From positions 1 to 64,000 of the forward strand of contig JASMDX010000052.1 of assembly GCA_030752605.1 (NCBI GenBank): a stretch of DNA of 64,000 nt. The letters are read 5' to 3'. Below the pieces are notes generated by a model, which saw only the letters and a list, made by a program, of their open reading frames with translations, was not told the DNA's origin and searched no databases. Both the position numbers and the translations under genes were made by a program. Shown piece after piece: positions 42,870-52,125 of the stretch. The stretch's first letter is position 1; each line of letters opens with the position of its first letter. The stretch is from GCA-2731375 sp002731375. GTDB taxonomy: Bacteria; Pseudomonadota; Alphaproteobacteria; GCA-2731375.

Positions 42870-42880
42870 GGAGCTAGATA

Positions 42881-43357
42881 ATGGCGAAACATCATATTAC
42901 TACGACACTCAACGGCGAGGAAGCCGAGTACCTGTGCGAGCCGCAGGAGACCTTGCTTGATGTGCTGCGCGACCAGGTTGGCCTGACGGGCACCAAGGAA
43001 GGTTGTTCCTCCGGTGACTGCGGGGCATGCTCGGTTATGTTGGACGGCCGTTTGGTCTGCTCCTGCTTGGTTCTCGGTGTCGAGGCCGAAGGCAAGACAG
43101 TCGAGACCATCGAAGGCATGGCGGATGGCGAAGAATTACATCCCTTGCAGCAGAAATTCCTGGAGGAGGCCGCCCTGCAATGCGGTTTCTGTACCCCGGG
43201 TGTTTTGGTTGCCGCCAAGGCTTTGTTGGAAACCAACAACAACCCAACCGAGACGGAAGTGCGCTATTGGCTGGCCGGAAACCTGTGCCGCTGCACGGGC
43301 TATGATAAGATCATCCGCGCCGTCATGGATACCGCCGCTGATATGCGGGGAGCCTAA
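42881..43357 (+). CDS. Molybdenum hydroxylase [2Fe-2S] subunit (CoxS-like)
   Basis: The 158-residue protein has the plant-ferredoxin-type cluster motif CSSGDCGACSVMLDGRLVCSC and the second, helical-domain cluster motif QCGFCTPG and CRCTGY. It relays electrons from the molybdenum cofactor to FAD. Length and motifs are normal for the family. It sits between the FAD subunit (11 bp) and the large subunit (3 bp). Confidence 0.95.
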   Translation: MAKHHITTTLNGEEAEYLCEPQETLLDVLRDQVGLTGTKEGCSSGDCGACSVMLDGRLVCSCLVLGVEAEGKTVETIEGMADGEELHPLQQKFLEEAALQCGFCTPGVLVAAKALLETNNNPTETEVRYWLAGNLCRCTGYDKIIRAVMDTAADMRGA

Positions 43358-43360
43358 GGC

Positions 43361-45625
43361 ATGAATGAACAAGCGAAACAGTTCAAATGGGTGGGTACCC
43401 GTACCATCCGCCCCGATGGGGTGGAAAAGGTAACGGGCCGGGCCAAGTTCGGCGCCGACTTGGTGCTGCCCGGCATGCTGGAAGGAAAGGTTGTCCGCAG
43501 CCCCCATGCCCATGCCCGCATCAAATCCATCGACACCTCGAAGGCCGAGGCGCTGACTGGTGTCAAGGCGGTGATTACCGGTGCTGATATGCCAGAGGCC
43601 GAGTCCAAATTGGTTGCCGCCGGTGAGGCGATGATTGATTTTCGTGATCTTGCTGCCAATGTCATTGCCAAGGATAAGGTCTTTTACGATGGTCATCCTG
43701 TTGCCGCGGTTGCTGCCGTCACCAATGACATCGCGGTGAATGCTGCCGCGATGATCGAGGTCGAGTACGAGGTGCTGCCGCACGTCATTGATGTCCGGGA
43801 AGCGATGAAGGATGATGCGCCTGTGCTGCACGATAATATCTTCACTGCTGGCGTCAAGCCGAAGCCGGAGAAGCCTTCGAACATCGCCAGCCGGGTTGAA
43901 TTCGGCATAGGTGACGCGGATGCGGGTTTTGCCGGTACCGACGTGGTGATCGAACGCGAATTTACCACCCAGGCCGTGCATCAGGGCTATATCGAACCGC
44001 ACGCCGCTGTGGCCGATGCCGGCCAGGATGGCAAGGTGGAATTGTGGACCTCCAGCCAGGGCCATTTCATGGTGCGTGGTTTTTGCGCCAATCTGCTGCA
44101 GTTCGATATGTCTAAGATCAGAGTGACGGCAGCCGAAATCGGCGGTGGCTTTGGTGGCAAGACAACGGTCTATTTGGAGCCTCTGGCGATCATGCTGTCG
44201 CGCAAGGCGGGCCGTCCCGTGCGTATGTCCATGTCGCGCCAGGACGTCTTCCGTGCCTCGGGCCCAACCTCGGGGGCGGCTATGACGGTCAAGATCGGCG
44301 CTACCAAGGACGGTAATATCGTTGCCGCCGATGCGACGCTCTGCTTCCAGGCGGGTGCCTTTCCGGGCTCTCCCGTGGGACCGGGCTGCATGACGGCCTT
44401 TACGCCCTATGAAATTGAGAATGTCCGCATTGTCGGTTTCGACGTAGTCTCGAACCGGCCAAAAGTCGTGGCTTATCGTGCTCCCGGCGCGCCAATTTCG
44501 GAATATGCGGTTGAATCCGTGGTTGACGAGTTGGCGGGCGAGTTGGGTATGGATCCCATCGAACTCCGGCAAAAAAACGCCGCCAAAGAAGGCACAAAGG
44601 CGGCCTATGGCGTGACTTTTGGCGCCATCGGGATGGAAGAATGCCTGGATGCGGCCAAGGCGACGGCGCATTACAAGATTCCGTTGGGGCCAAATCAAGG
44701 ACGCGGCATCGCCTCGGGCTTCTGGTTCAATATCGGTGCTGAATCCTGTGCCGGTATCCGGATCAATGAAGACGGCACCATCGGCCTGACCGAAGGCAGT
44801 GTCGATATCGGCGGCTCCCGCGCTTCCATGGCGATCATGGCGGCGGAGACACTGGGCACCGATGTGGAGAAGGTGAGGCCAAGCGTGGTCGATACCGATG
44901 CCACCGGCTATCACTTCGTAACGGGCGGCAGCCGAACGACGTTTGCCACCGGTATCGCGGTGGTGGATGCGACCAAGGCGGTCATTGACGAGATGCGGGC
45001 CCGCGTCGCCCAGGTCTGGGAGGTGGATGTGGATGGCGTGATCTGGGAAGACGGCTATGCCAAGCCGGCATCCTCGAATGTCGGTGAATTCGAACCAATG
45101 TCCATCGCCGATATTGCTGCTATCGCCAACAAGACCGGTGGTCCCATCTCGGGTCATGCCGACGTCAACGCCAAGAATGCCGGTCCTGCCTTCGGCACCC
45201 ACATCTGTGATGTGGAAGTCGATCCGGATACGGGCCATGTCACGGTGTTGCGCTATACGGCGGTGCAGGACGTGGGCCGGGCCATACATCCGGGCTATGT
45301 GGAAGGTCAATTGCAGGGCGGCGCGGCCCAGGGCATCGGGTGGGCTCTGAATGAAGAGTACATCTATGATGACAACGGCAATTTGGACAATGCGGGTTTC
45401 CTGGATTACCGCATTCCCGTGGCTTCCGACCTACCCATGATTGATGCGGTGATCATTGAAGTGCCGAACCCGACGCATCCCTATGGCGTGCGTGGCGTGG
45501 GTGAGGTGCCTATTATTCCGCCATTGGCAGCGGTCTCCAACGCGGTCGCAGCCGCGACGGGTGTCCGTTACAACCAACTGCCCCTCTCGCCACCGACCAT
45601 CCTGGCCGGTTTGGAGAAGGGCTAG
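43361..45625 (+). CDS. Molybdenum hydroxylase large subunit (xanthine dehydrogenase/CoxL family)
   Basis: The 754-residue subunit binds the molybdopterin cytosine dinucleotide cofactor. GGGFGGKT is a cofactor loop and Glu715 in GVRGVGEVPIIP is the catalytic base position. The active-site loop reads AYRAPGAP (371-378), not AYRCSFR of form I CO dehydrogenase and not AYRGAGR of form II. It is therefore not a CO dehydrogenase; hydroxylation of a heterocycle, aldehyde or aromatic CoA ester is more likely. A long open frame on the opposite strand inside it is an antisense shadow. A MoaD-like gene follows 39 bp later. Confidence 0.93.
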   Translation: MNEQAKQFKWVGTRTIRPDGVEKVTGRAKFGADLVLPGMLEGKVVRSPHAHARIKSIDTSKAEALTGVKAVITGADMPEAESKLVAAGEAMIDFRDLAANVIAKDKVFYDGHPVAAVAAVTNDIAVNAAAMIEVEYEVLPHVIDVREAMKDDAPVLHDNIFTAGVKPKPEKPSNIASRVEFGIGDADAGFAGTDVVIEREFTTQAVHQGYIEPHAAVADAGQDGKVELWTSSQGHFMVRGFCANLLQFDMSKIRVTAAEIGGGFGGKTTVYLEPLAIMLSRKAGRPVRMSMSRQDVFRASGPTSGAAMTVKIGATKDGNIVAADATLCFQAGAFPGSPVGPGCMTAFTPYEIENVRIVGFDVVSNRPKVVAYRAPGAPISEYAVESVVDELAGELGMDPIELRQKNAAKEGTKAAYGVTFGAIGMEECLDAAKATAHYKIPLGPNQGRGIASGFWFNIGAESCAGIRINEDGTIGLTEGSVDIGGSRASMAIMAAETLGTDVEKVRPSVVDTDATGYHFVTGGSRTTFATGIAVVDATKAVIDEMRARVAQVWEVDVDGVIWEDGYAKPASSNVGEFEPMSIADIAAIANKTGGPISGHADVNAKNAGPAFGTHICDVEVDPDTGHVTVLRYTAVQDVGRAIHPGYVEGQLQGGAAQGIGWALNEEYIYDDNGNLDNAGFLDYRIPVASDLPMIDAVIIEVPNPTHPYGVRGVGEVPIIPPLAAVSNAVAAATGVRYNQLPLSPPTILAGLEKG

Positions 45626-45664
45626 CGCAGGGAACCCGAGAACCGGAAACGCCAGGGTCTCGGT

Positions 45665-45946
45665 ATGGCGAAGGTTAAGGTTACGCTAACCACGGGGACT
45701 GCCCTGCAGTTCACCGACGGCGCGACCGAAGTCCATGTCGAGGCCCGCAACGCCGATCAAATGGTCAAGGCGTTGGAGGCGCGGTTTCCAGGCCTTGGCA
45801 CCGCGATTGAGCAGACCATGTCCATCGCCATAGATGGCGTGATCCTGCCTGATGCGTTCTTGGAAAAGGTTGACGAGGATAGCGAGATCTCCATCCTGCC
45901 TAAAATTGGCGGGGGTAAAAAGATTTCGAATTCGAAGACCTATTAG
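45665..45946 (+). CDS. MoaD/ThiS-like small sulfur-carrier protein with tail beyond Gly-Gly
   Basis: The 93-residue protein has the beta-grasp fold of MoaD-type carriers: MVKALEARFPGLG, IAIDGVILPD, and SEISILPKIGGG. Carriers act through a C-terminal Gly-Gly that becomes a thiocarboxylate. Here G82-G84 is followed by nine more residues, KKISNSKTY, so the carrier would need proteolytic trimming or has lost function. It follows the molybdenum hydroxylase genes and may serve their cofactor or sulfuration. ATG start after GTCTCGGT; the ribosome site is weak. Confidence 0.82.
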   Translation: MAKVKVTLTTGTALQFTDGATEVHVEARNADQMVKALEARFPGLGTAIEQTMSIAIDGVILPDAFLEKVDEDSEISILPKIGGGKKISNSKTY

Positions 45947-46012
45947 GCCATGGTTAGTTTATGATCTGGAGCGGCCCTCACCAGTCCGCCCTTTTTCGTG
46001 GCGCTGATGCCA

Positions 46013-46177
46013 TTAGCCGGGGGGGCAGAGGCGCCAGACCGGCACCAGGAAGATGATGCAGGCAATCAGAAACAGCAGGGATGCTGTCAGATTTATCCAA
46101 TCGTCCACACGAACCGCGGTGCATGTGAAAAACGCGGCGGAAGCTGTGAAAAGCAGCTCGCCCGTGACGTTATAGCG
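46013..46177 (-). other. Short open frame coding a hydrophobic helix
   Basis: On the minus strand an open stretch of 55 codons contains LTASLLFLIACIIFLVPVWR, a clear membrane helix, and ends at 46013. No ATG is present; GTG codons preceding VDDW or in VTGE could serve. It follows the enolase-superfamily pseudogene on the same strand. It may be a tiny membrane protein or a remnant, so it is reported as an open frame only. Confidence 0.3.
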
Positions 46178-46194
46178 CTATGCGACCCGCGGCG

Positions 46195-47284
46195 TCATGC
46201 CCGATAGACCGACAGGCCGTTCCAATCGAATTCGACGCCATGGCCGGGCCGTTCAGGGGCCACGGCGTGACCAGTCTCGGTCAAGACCATCGGATTGGCT
46301 ATGAAGCGCTCCAGCCCAAAGCCATGCACTTCCAGATAGGATTTGTTCGACACGGCAGCCAGTAGATGCACATGCAGATCATGCACGCCGTGGGAGGTTA
46401 TAGGCAGATTATTGGCTTCCGCTAGATGCGCCACTTTCATCCATACCGTGATGCCGCCGCAGTTGGAGACGTCGGGTTCGGGAAAATCAACGCCGCCCGC
46501 CGCGATCAAATTACGAAATTCGTATAGGGAATGCAGGTTCTCCCCCGCCGCGATGGGCAGACCACCCATTTGGGCAATACGGCCATGGCCGATTGGGTCG
46601 TCAGGAATGGTGGGTTCCTCCAGCCAGACCGGGCGATATTTGGACATTGCCTTGGCGGCGCGGATCGCCTGATCCACCCGCCAGCGCATGTTGGCGTCCA
46701 CCATCAGGGGAAAATCGGCGCCTAGAAAGTCGCGCATGGCAGCTACCCGCTCCAGATCCTCGCTCAAATTGTCGCGCCCAACCTTCATCTTGATAGCCTT
46801 GAAGCCCTTGTCCAGATTGTCCCGGGTCTGGGCGAGCAGCTTATCCAGTGGGAAGAACAAATCGATGCCGCCGGCATAGGCCAGGACATTTGCGTCATGG
46901 CCGCCCAGTAAGCGCCATAAAGGTTGTTCGGCCCGCTTGGCTTTCAGGTCCCACAGCGCGATGTCCACGGCTGAGATGGCGAAAGAGGCCGGGCCGCCAC
47001 GCCCGGCATAATGCAGGTGCCACCACATGCTTCTGCCATAGATCCTCGATGCGGCTCGCGTCGGCCTCGATTAGCAGAGGCGTTATGTCATCGCGGATCA
47101 GGCTTAGAATGGCGTTGGCGGCGTTGCCGACGGTGTAGGTATAGCCCAGGCCTTCGACGCCTTCATTATCACGGATACGCACCGCGACCAATTCAAAAAG
47201 GCTCATCTCGCCATGGGTTGAATCCGACAGGGTTTCGGGCAGAGGAATGGAAAAACGCTCGGCGTCTACGGTGGCGATGTTCAT
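46195..47284 (-). pseudogene. Mandelate racemase/muconate lactonizing enzyme family protein, frameshifted
   Basis: The N-terminal capping domain (from ATG 47284, TVDAERFSIPLPETLSD) runs in one frame to about 47030 and continues in another as AISAVDIALWDLKAK. The barrel residues are intact: KMK with the base lysine (FKAIKMKVG), metal ligands in MVDANMRW, WLEEPT and AAGEN, and His in SHGVHDLH. One base change near 47022-47045 would restore a protein of about 363 residues. Sugar-acid dehydratase or racemase activity is likely if repaired. A sequencing error is possible since only one lesion is seen. Confidence 0.85.
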
Positions 47285-47298
47285 GGGGTCTCCAAGTT

Positions 47299-48081
47299 CT
47301 AGCGCGGCAACAGGGTTATCGCTGCAATCTGGCGGCCATAGTCGCTTTCGTCACGGAGGCAGGAGCGGCGATAGCTGTAAAAGCGACTTTCATCTGCATA
47401 AGTATCAAGGGCGGTGTCGTGGCTCTGCTCCAGCCCAAGGCGTTCCAGACGTGACATGATGAAGCCCGCTAGATCGAACTGATGGTGATCTGCTTTGTTC
47501 GAGGGTGCGAAGTACTTCTCGTGAGTAGGATTCTGGACGGTAAAGGCGGCCAGAAACTCCGGTCCAACCTGATAAGAGACCTGCCCGATACAGGGACCCA
47601 AAACGGCCGCGATCTGACTTCGTTGCGCGCCCTGTTCTTCCATTTTCCTCACCGTGGCCTCCAAGATGCCGGCCAGGGCGCCTTTCCAGCCTGCATGCGC
47701 CGCGCCGATGACGCCGGCTTGTTCATCTGCAAACAATACCGGCGCGCAATCGGCGGTCAAAATGCCCAGGGCCAGGCCGGGCGTGGTGCTGACCATGGCA
47801 TCGCCGCGCGGCGCCCCGCCGGGCTGCCAAGCTTGTTCCGCCACGATGACGTCGGCGCTGTGGATTTGGTGAACGGTGATCAAGTTGTCGGGCGCCACGC
47901 CAAGACTAGCCGAGACGCGGGCGCGGTTTTGCCGCACTGCCTCTCCTTCGTCATCGGAGCCATAGCCACAATTCAGACCCGCATGAATGCCATCCGATAG
48001 ACCGCCTTCGCGGGTGAAAAAGCCATGCGCGATTTTTTCGCTATCGAATTGCGAATGGGTGATGGGGCGTGGCTGCATCAA
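47299..48081 (-). CDS. pgeF: Multicopper polyphenol oxidase-fold purine nucleoside phosphorylase (YfiH/LACC1 family)
   Basis: The 260-residue protein has the conserved zinc-site blocks VHQIHSADV, ILTADCAPVLF and GAAHAGWKG, and the C-terminal CLRDESDYGRQIAAI. Members act on purine nucleosides and help edit peptidoglycan precursors (PgeF). It overlaps midA by 4 bp (ATGA) in the common alphaproteobacterial order lgt-midA-pgeF. Cytoplasmic; normal length. Confidence 0.92.
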   Translation of the reverse strand: MMQPRPITHSQFDSEKIAHGFFTREGGLSDGIHAGLNCGYGSDDEGEAVRQNRARVSASLGVAPDNLITVHQIHSADVIVAEQAWQPGGAPRGDAMVSTTPGLALGILTADCAPVLFADEQAGVIGAAHAGWKGALAGILEATVRKMEEQGAQRSQIAAVLGPCIGQVSYQVGPEFLAAFTVQNPTHEKYFAPSNKADHHQFDLAGFIMSRLERLGLEQSHDTALDTYADESRFYSYRRSCLRDESDYGRQIAAITLLPR

Positions 48082-49151
48082 ATTTCCTCGAACCCAGGTG
48101 GTGGCGATTGGCCAGGGGAACCAATGGCCATGACCTTGAAAAGCTCTCCCATTTGATCCTGGCCGGTCAGGCGATGCAAGGCCGCGTTGATTGCTTCCCG
48201 CTGCGTTGTTGTCGCGCGGCGCTGCAATATCTCCGCCCGAGTGGTGATACCCAATTGCTCCAAAAATGCACCTTGGCCGACCGGACCATGGTTAACCGCC
48301 CCAGATGTCGCCTCGGCCAAAGCCTGAAAATCAACATGCGCGGTCAGATCCGCCTGGCCCGGATGGGCCAATGGATCGACGTATTCATGGGCCCGCATGG
48401 CCTGCAAAGTATCACCCGGCGCGCTATGTTCATGACCATAATCGATGATCAGGCCGGCACCGCCATGTTCAAGCAGATGCTGGCTCAATTCTGACATTGC
48501 GGCCGCCCGTGCCGGCGAAACCTCGAAAATCGCATTCCTGGGCGCGGACTGGACAGCCTTGGGCAATGGGGTACTGGGAATAACGGCGGGATCGAGTTGT
48601 AGGCGCAGTTGCTCGCCGCATATCGCAACCATGCGTTCATGCCAGCCGTCATCCTTGCGCTGGAATTGCCGGATCGGCAGGGTGTCAAAAAATTCGTTGG
48701 CGACGGCGATGCTGGGGCCGGGGGGCAGATCGGCGATATGGCCGTGCCATTGGACCTTTATGTTTGCCAGGGCCCGTTGCTGGGCGCCACGCAATATCGG
48801 GCTGGTTTCCACTAGATGGATCTTCGAGGCCCGGGTAAATCCTGGCATCGCGGCGGCGGCCCGCAAGGCATCGGCCATCAGTGTGCCCCGACCCGGACCC
48901 AGCTCGACAAAATTAAAAGGATTGGGGGCGCCTAGGGCCTGCCAACGATTGGCGCACCATAGGCCGATCAATTCGCCGAACATCTGGCTGACTTCCGGTG
49001 CGGTGATGAAATCGCCCGTCCGGCCCAGGGGATCACGGCTTATGTAGTAGCCCCATTCGGGATGGCCCATCGCCTCTGCCATGAACCGGGCGATTGAAAT
49101 TGGGCCGTCCATCCAGATGCGCTCAACCAGATGCGCCTGTAATTTGTTCAT
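48078..49151 (-). CDS. SAM-dependent methyltransferase, MidA/NDUFAF7 family (DUF185)
   Basis: The 357-residue protein has GDFITAPEVSQMFGELIGLW and the SAM-binding FVELGPGRGTLMAD, signatures of the MidA family. The mitochondrial member NDUFAF7 methylates an arginine of complex I subunit NDUFS2; a similar target is likely in alphaproteobacteria. ATG 49151 lies 13 bp after the lgt stop, and the gene overlaps pgeF, so the three are one operon. Confidence 0.93.
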   Translation of the reverse strand: MNKLQAHLVERIWMDGPISIARFMAEAMGHPEWGYYISRDPLGRTGDFITAPEVSQMFGELIGLWCANRWQALGAPNPFNFVELGPGRGTLMADALRAAAAMPGFTRASKIHLVETSPILRGAQQRALANIKVQWHGHIADLPPGPSIAVANEFFDTLPIRQFQRKDDGWHERMVAICGEQLRLQLDPAVIPSTPLPKAVQSAPRNAIFEVSPARAAAMSELSQHLLEHGGAGLIIDYGHEHSAPGDTLQAMRAHEYVDPLAHPGQADLTAHVDFQALAEATSGAVNHGPVGQGAFLEQLGITTRAEILQRRATTTQREAINAALHRLTGQDQMGELFKVMAIGSPGQSPPPGFEEI

Positions 49152-49164
49152 GGCGCCAGTTCGC

Positions 49165-49977
49165 TCATGAAGCTGGGCGCCTAGTGCGCCAGATCAGATA
49201 CAGTCCGCCCAAGAGCATCGGAAGCGACAGCCATTGTCCCATGGTGATGCCCAGGGGTAACAGGCCAATTTGGGCATCGGGCTGGCGCACCAATTCGACT
49301 AGGGCGCGGGCCAGGGCATAGCCGCAGAGATAAACGCCGGTCAAAAATCCAGGGCGCTGCAAGGCATCGCGGCGCCAGGCCAGCCAGGCCAGTACCGTGA
49401 ACAGTACCGCGCCCTCCAGAACCGCTTCGTACAGCTGGCTGGGATGGCGGGGCAGGGGGCCGGCATGGGGAAATATTACCGCCCATGGCAGGTCCGAAAC
49501 ACGGCCATATAATTCGCCATTGATGAAATTGGCGATCCGGCCAAAAAACAACCCCAACGGCACCGCGCAGGACATCAGATCGCTAAGGCGCAGCAGTTCC
49601 AGTTGCTGCCGCCGGGCAAACCAAACCATCGCCACCGTGACGCCCAGCAGGCCGCCATGGAACGACATGCCACCTTGCCAGACGGCAAGGGCTCGCATGG
49701 GATTGTCCACGTAGTAGGGCAAATTATAGAACAGCACATAACCCAGGCGCCCACCGAGGATGACCCCGACAATGGTCCAGACCAGCAGATCATCTACCAC
49801 TTCGGCTGTCGCCATTTTTGCCTGGCGGTCATTTAAGCGCAGCATATAACGCCAACCCGACAACAATCCCGCGATATAGGCCAGGGCATACCAGCGAATG
49901 GCGAACGGACCCAATTGCACAAGAACGGGATCGATCTGGGGAAAGGTCAGGGCGGCCAAGGGTGCATCAATTATCAT
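49165..49977 (-). CDS. lgt: Prolipoprotein diacylglyceryl transferase
   Basis: The 270-residue inner-membrane enzyme has about seven hydrophobic helices and the Lgt signature FGRIANFINGELYG. It transfers diacylglyceryl from phosphatidylglycerol to the lipobox cysteine of prolipoproteins, the step before LspA, which is encoded at 54936. It starts the lgt-midA-pgeF operon and is divergent from the UbiK gene across a 97-bp gap. Confidence 0.97.
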   Translation of the reverse strand: MIIDAPLAALTFPQIDPVLVQLGPFAIRWYALAYIAGLLSGWRYMLRLNDRQAKMATAEVVDDLLVWTIVGVILGGRLGYVLFYNLPYYVDNPMRALAVWQGGMSFHGGLLGVTVAMVWFARRQQLELLRLSDLMSCAVPLGLFFGRIANFINGELYGRVSDLPWAVIFPHAGPLPRHPSQLYEAVLEGAVLFTVLAWLAWRRDALQRPGFLTGVYLCGYALARALVELVRQPDAQIGLLPLGITMGQWLSLPMLLGGLYLIWRTRRPAS

Positions 49978-50074
49978 GGCTCCGATATAAAGGTGGCGTC
50001 AAAGGACCGCAAGACGGCTTGCGTCGCGCTTCCCGCCCCGCCATAGTGGCGCAGCTTTTCTGGAGAGTAACGAT

Positions 50075-50437
50075 ATGTCCGGTAACCGCCGCCTTCTTGA
50101 TGATGTTTCCCGCCTCGCGACCTCCGCCGCCGGTCTGGTACAGGGCGCGGGCAAGGAGGCTGAGATGCTGGTGCGCCAGAGGCTGGAACGTCTGCTCGAC
50201 GGCATGAATCTTGTTACCCGGGAAGAGTTCGACGCGGTCAAGGCCATGGCTGCCAAGGCACGTTCCGAGAACGAGGCGCTGAACAAGCGTTTAGCCGCGA
50301 TGGAAGAGGTGATTCAGACCCTCGATGCCATGAGCAGGCCCAAGGCCGCTGCCGCCACCAAACCAAAGGCCGTGGCAAAGACTAAGGCAAAACCTGCCGC
50401 CAAGGCTAAGAAAGCGCCGAAAAAAGCCAAAAAATAG
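50075..50437 (+). CDS. UbiK/DUF526 accessory factor (membrane fusogenic protein)
   Basis: The 120-residue protein has the BMFP fold: RLLDDVSRLATSAAGLVQG, LERLLDGMNLVTREEFDAVKAMA and a coiled coil, then a Lys/Ala/Pro-rich tail of about 35 residues. UbiK helps the ubiquinone biosynthetic complex and associates with membranes. The basic tail is common in alphaproteobacterial forms. GGAGAGTAAC precedes the ATG. Confidence 0.92.
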   Translation: MSGNRRLLDDVSRLATSAAGLVQGAGKEAEMLVRQRLERLLDGMNLVTREEFDAVKAMAAKARSENEALNKRLAAMEEVIQTLDAMSRPKAAAATKPKAVAKTKAKPAAKAKKAPKKAKK

Positions 50438-50570
50438 ATCGTTTGCCGGCGCGTTTTGGCCTGGGTGAGAAGGTTCCGAGAGTCTCCTTGCGCCCTTGGT
50501 AGCCATCTGCAAGATTACCTCACATGGTGTATTGTCGTATCGACACCACAATATGTGGGGCTATGAAATC

Positions 50571-51071
50571 ATGAGCATGGGTGCGGAGGACTTCGTCACG
50601 ACAGTGGGAAATCCATTAGATCTGGTCGAGGATATAGTTTCCGCCCATCAGTGGCCGTTCGAGCGTAATTGCGACGAGGAGCTATCGGTCACCGTGGCCG
50701 GCACTTGGTGCGATTATCATCTCGGCTTTTCCTTTAATTCGGCCCAGGGTGGGCTGCAGCTGGCTAGTGCCTATGATATGCGAGTGCCGGGAAAGCGACA
50801 GGCCGATGTGCATGGTCTGTTGGCGATGGTCAACGAGCGTATGTGGCTGGGTCATTTCGATCTGTGGATTGAGGACGGCGTGCCCATGTTCCGCCATGCG
50901 GTGCTGACCCGTGGCGGCGGCATGCATGCCAGTCAGATGGAAGAGTTGATCGAGATCGCCATTACTGAATGTGAACGTTTCTATCCTGCTTTCCAATTTG
51001 TTATATGGGGGGGTAAGGCGCCGGCTGAAGCCATTGCCGCCGCCATGTTGGAGACCATGGGAGAAGCCTAA
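50571..51071 (+). CDS. YbjN domain-containing protein
   Basis: The 166-residue protein (from ATG 50571) has the YbjN/T3SS chaperone-like fold: NPLDLVEDIVSAHQWPFERN, ELSVTVAGTWCDYHLGFSF and LLAMVNERMWLGHFDLW. In alphaproteobacteria it is regularly next to proC, as here (3 bp). Its function is unknown; a chaperone-like role is proposed for the fold. An in-frame extension to 50496 is less likely. Confidence 0.9.
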   Translation: MSMGAEDFVTTVGNPLDLVEDIVSAHQWPFERNCDEELSVTVAGTWCDYHLGFSFNSAQGGLQLASAYDMRVPGKRQADVHGLLAMVNERMWLGHFDLWIEDGVPMFRHAVLTRGGGMHASQMEELIEIAITECERFYPAFQFVIWGGKAPAEAIAAAMLETMGEA

Positions 51072-51074
51072 ATT

Positions 51075-51905
51075 ATGTCGGATATGAGCGCGTTATCCGG
51101 AGCCGTCCTTTTGGTCGGCTGCGGCAAGATGGGTGGTGCTCTGCTGGGCGGCTGGCTGGATCAGGGTATCTCGGCGGATCAGGTCGTGGTGGTGGAGCCG
51201 GCCCTTGACGCAGAACGCAGTGGGGTACCGCAAGGCGTTACCGTACTGGCGGATGCGGCAGCCATCCCGGCGGATTTCTCGCCCGCCGTTGTGATCTTCG
51301 CAGTCAAGCCCCAGGTCATGGGCGACGTGGTGCCCAGCTACAGCCGTTTCGCGGCGGGTGGTGCGGTATTTCTCTCCATTGCCGCCGGTACGCCGATCAG
51401 CTTCTTCGAGGCCAACCTGGGCGACGGCGCTGCCGTGGTGCGGGTAATGCCGAATACACCGGCGGCGGTGCGCCGGGGCATGTCCGTGCTTTGCGCCAAC
51501 AGCCATGCCATTGCCGCGCAGCGGGATTTGTGCGGCGGCCTGATGGCGGCGGTCGGTGATACTGCCTGGCTGGATGACGAAGGCCTGATGGATGCGGTCA
51601 CTGCTGTCAGCGGCAGCGGCCCGGCCTATGTCTTTCATTTGATTGAATGCCTTGCGCAGGCGGGCGCGCAGGTCGGCCTGGATCCGGAACTGTCAGCGCG
51701 CCTGGCATTGCAGACCGTGGCGGGGTCCGGCGAATTGGCCCGGTTGTCCGATGATGACGCGGCGCAATTGCGTGTCAATGTCACCTCTCCCGGCGGTACC
51801 ACACAGGCCGCGTTGCAGGTCCTGATGGCAGATGGCGGCCTGCAGCCACTGATGACAGCGGCGGTAAAGGCGGCGGAAAAGCGGGGTAAGGAACTGGGCG
51901 CCTAG
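51075..51905 (+). CDS. proC: Pyrroline-5-carboxylate reductase
   Basis: The 276-residue enzyme has the N-terminal NAD(P) fold (VLLVGCGKMGGALLGGW), VRVMPNTPAAVRRGM, and the C-terminal signature AVSGSGPAYVFHLIE with VTSPGGTTQAAL. It reduces pyrroline-5-carboxylate to proline in the cytoplasm. It follows the YbjN gene by 3 bp. The 220-bp gap to ileS contains no gene I can see. Confidence 0.97.
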   Translation: MSDMSALSGAVLLVGCGKMGGALLGGWLDQGISADQVVVVEPALDAERSGVPQGVTVLADAAAIPADFSPAVVIFAVKPQVMGDVVPSYSRFAAGGAVFLSIAAGTPISFFEANLGDGAAVVRVMPNTPAAVRRGMSVLCANSHAIAAQRDLCGGLMAAVGDTAWLDDEGLMDAVTAVSGSGPAYVFHLIECLAQAGAQVGLDPELSARLALQTVAGSGELARLSDDDAAQLRVNVTSPGGTTQAALQVLMADGGLQPLMTAAVKAAEKRGKELGA

Positions 51906-52125
51906 GCGTTGGCTCTATGGACAGTCGAGCGAGCCCCTGCTACATAGCCGCCATGCTTAAAGATGCCTCCAGCCGCCCTATCGTGGGCTGCATAATCTGA
52001 ATTACTGGCCCGGTCCCCCTGTAGTGCCGGGAATACGTTCGACCGTTCGTTCGGGCTGTCTTCAGCATCAAGACCGGCGGGTGCCTTAACAAAATTCTGT
52101 TTCTTAAATTCGGGGATACGACCCC

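Noticed and set aside
43136..45310. A 724-codon open frame on the minus strand
   Set aside because: It lies fully antisense to the Fe-S and molybdenum subunits, is rich in His, Arg, Asp and Gly as expected of an antisense frame, and has no domain motifs.
43361..45625. Form I CO dehydrogenase
   Set aside because: The cysteine-containing loop AYRCSFR is absent; the loop is AYRAPGAP.
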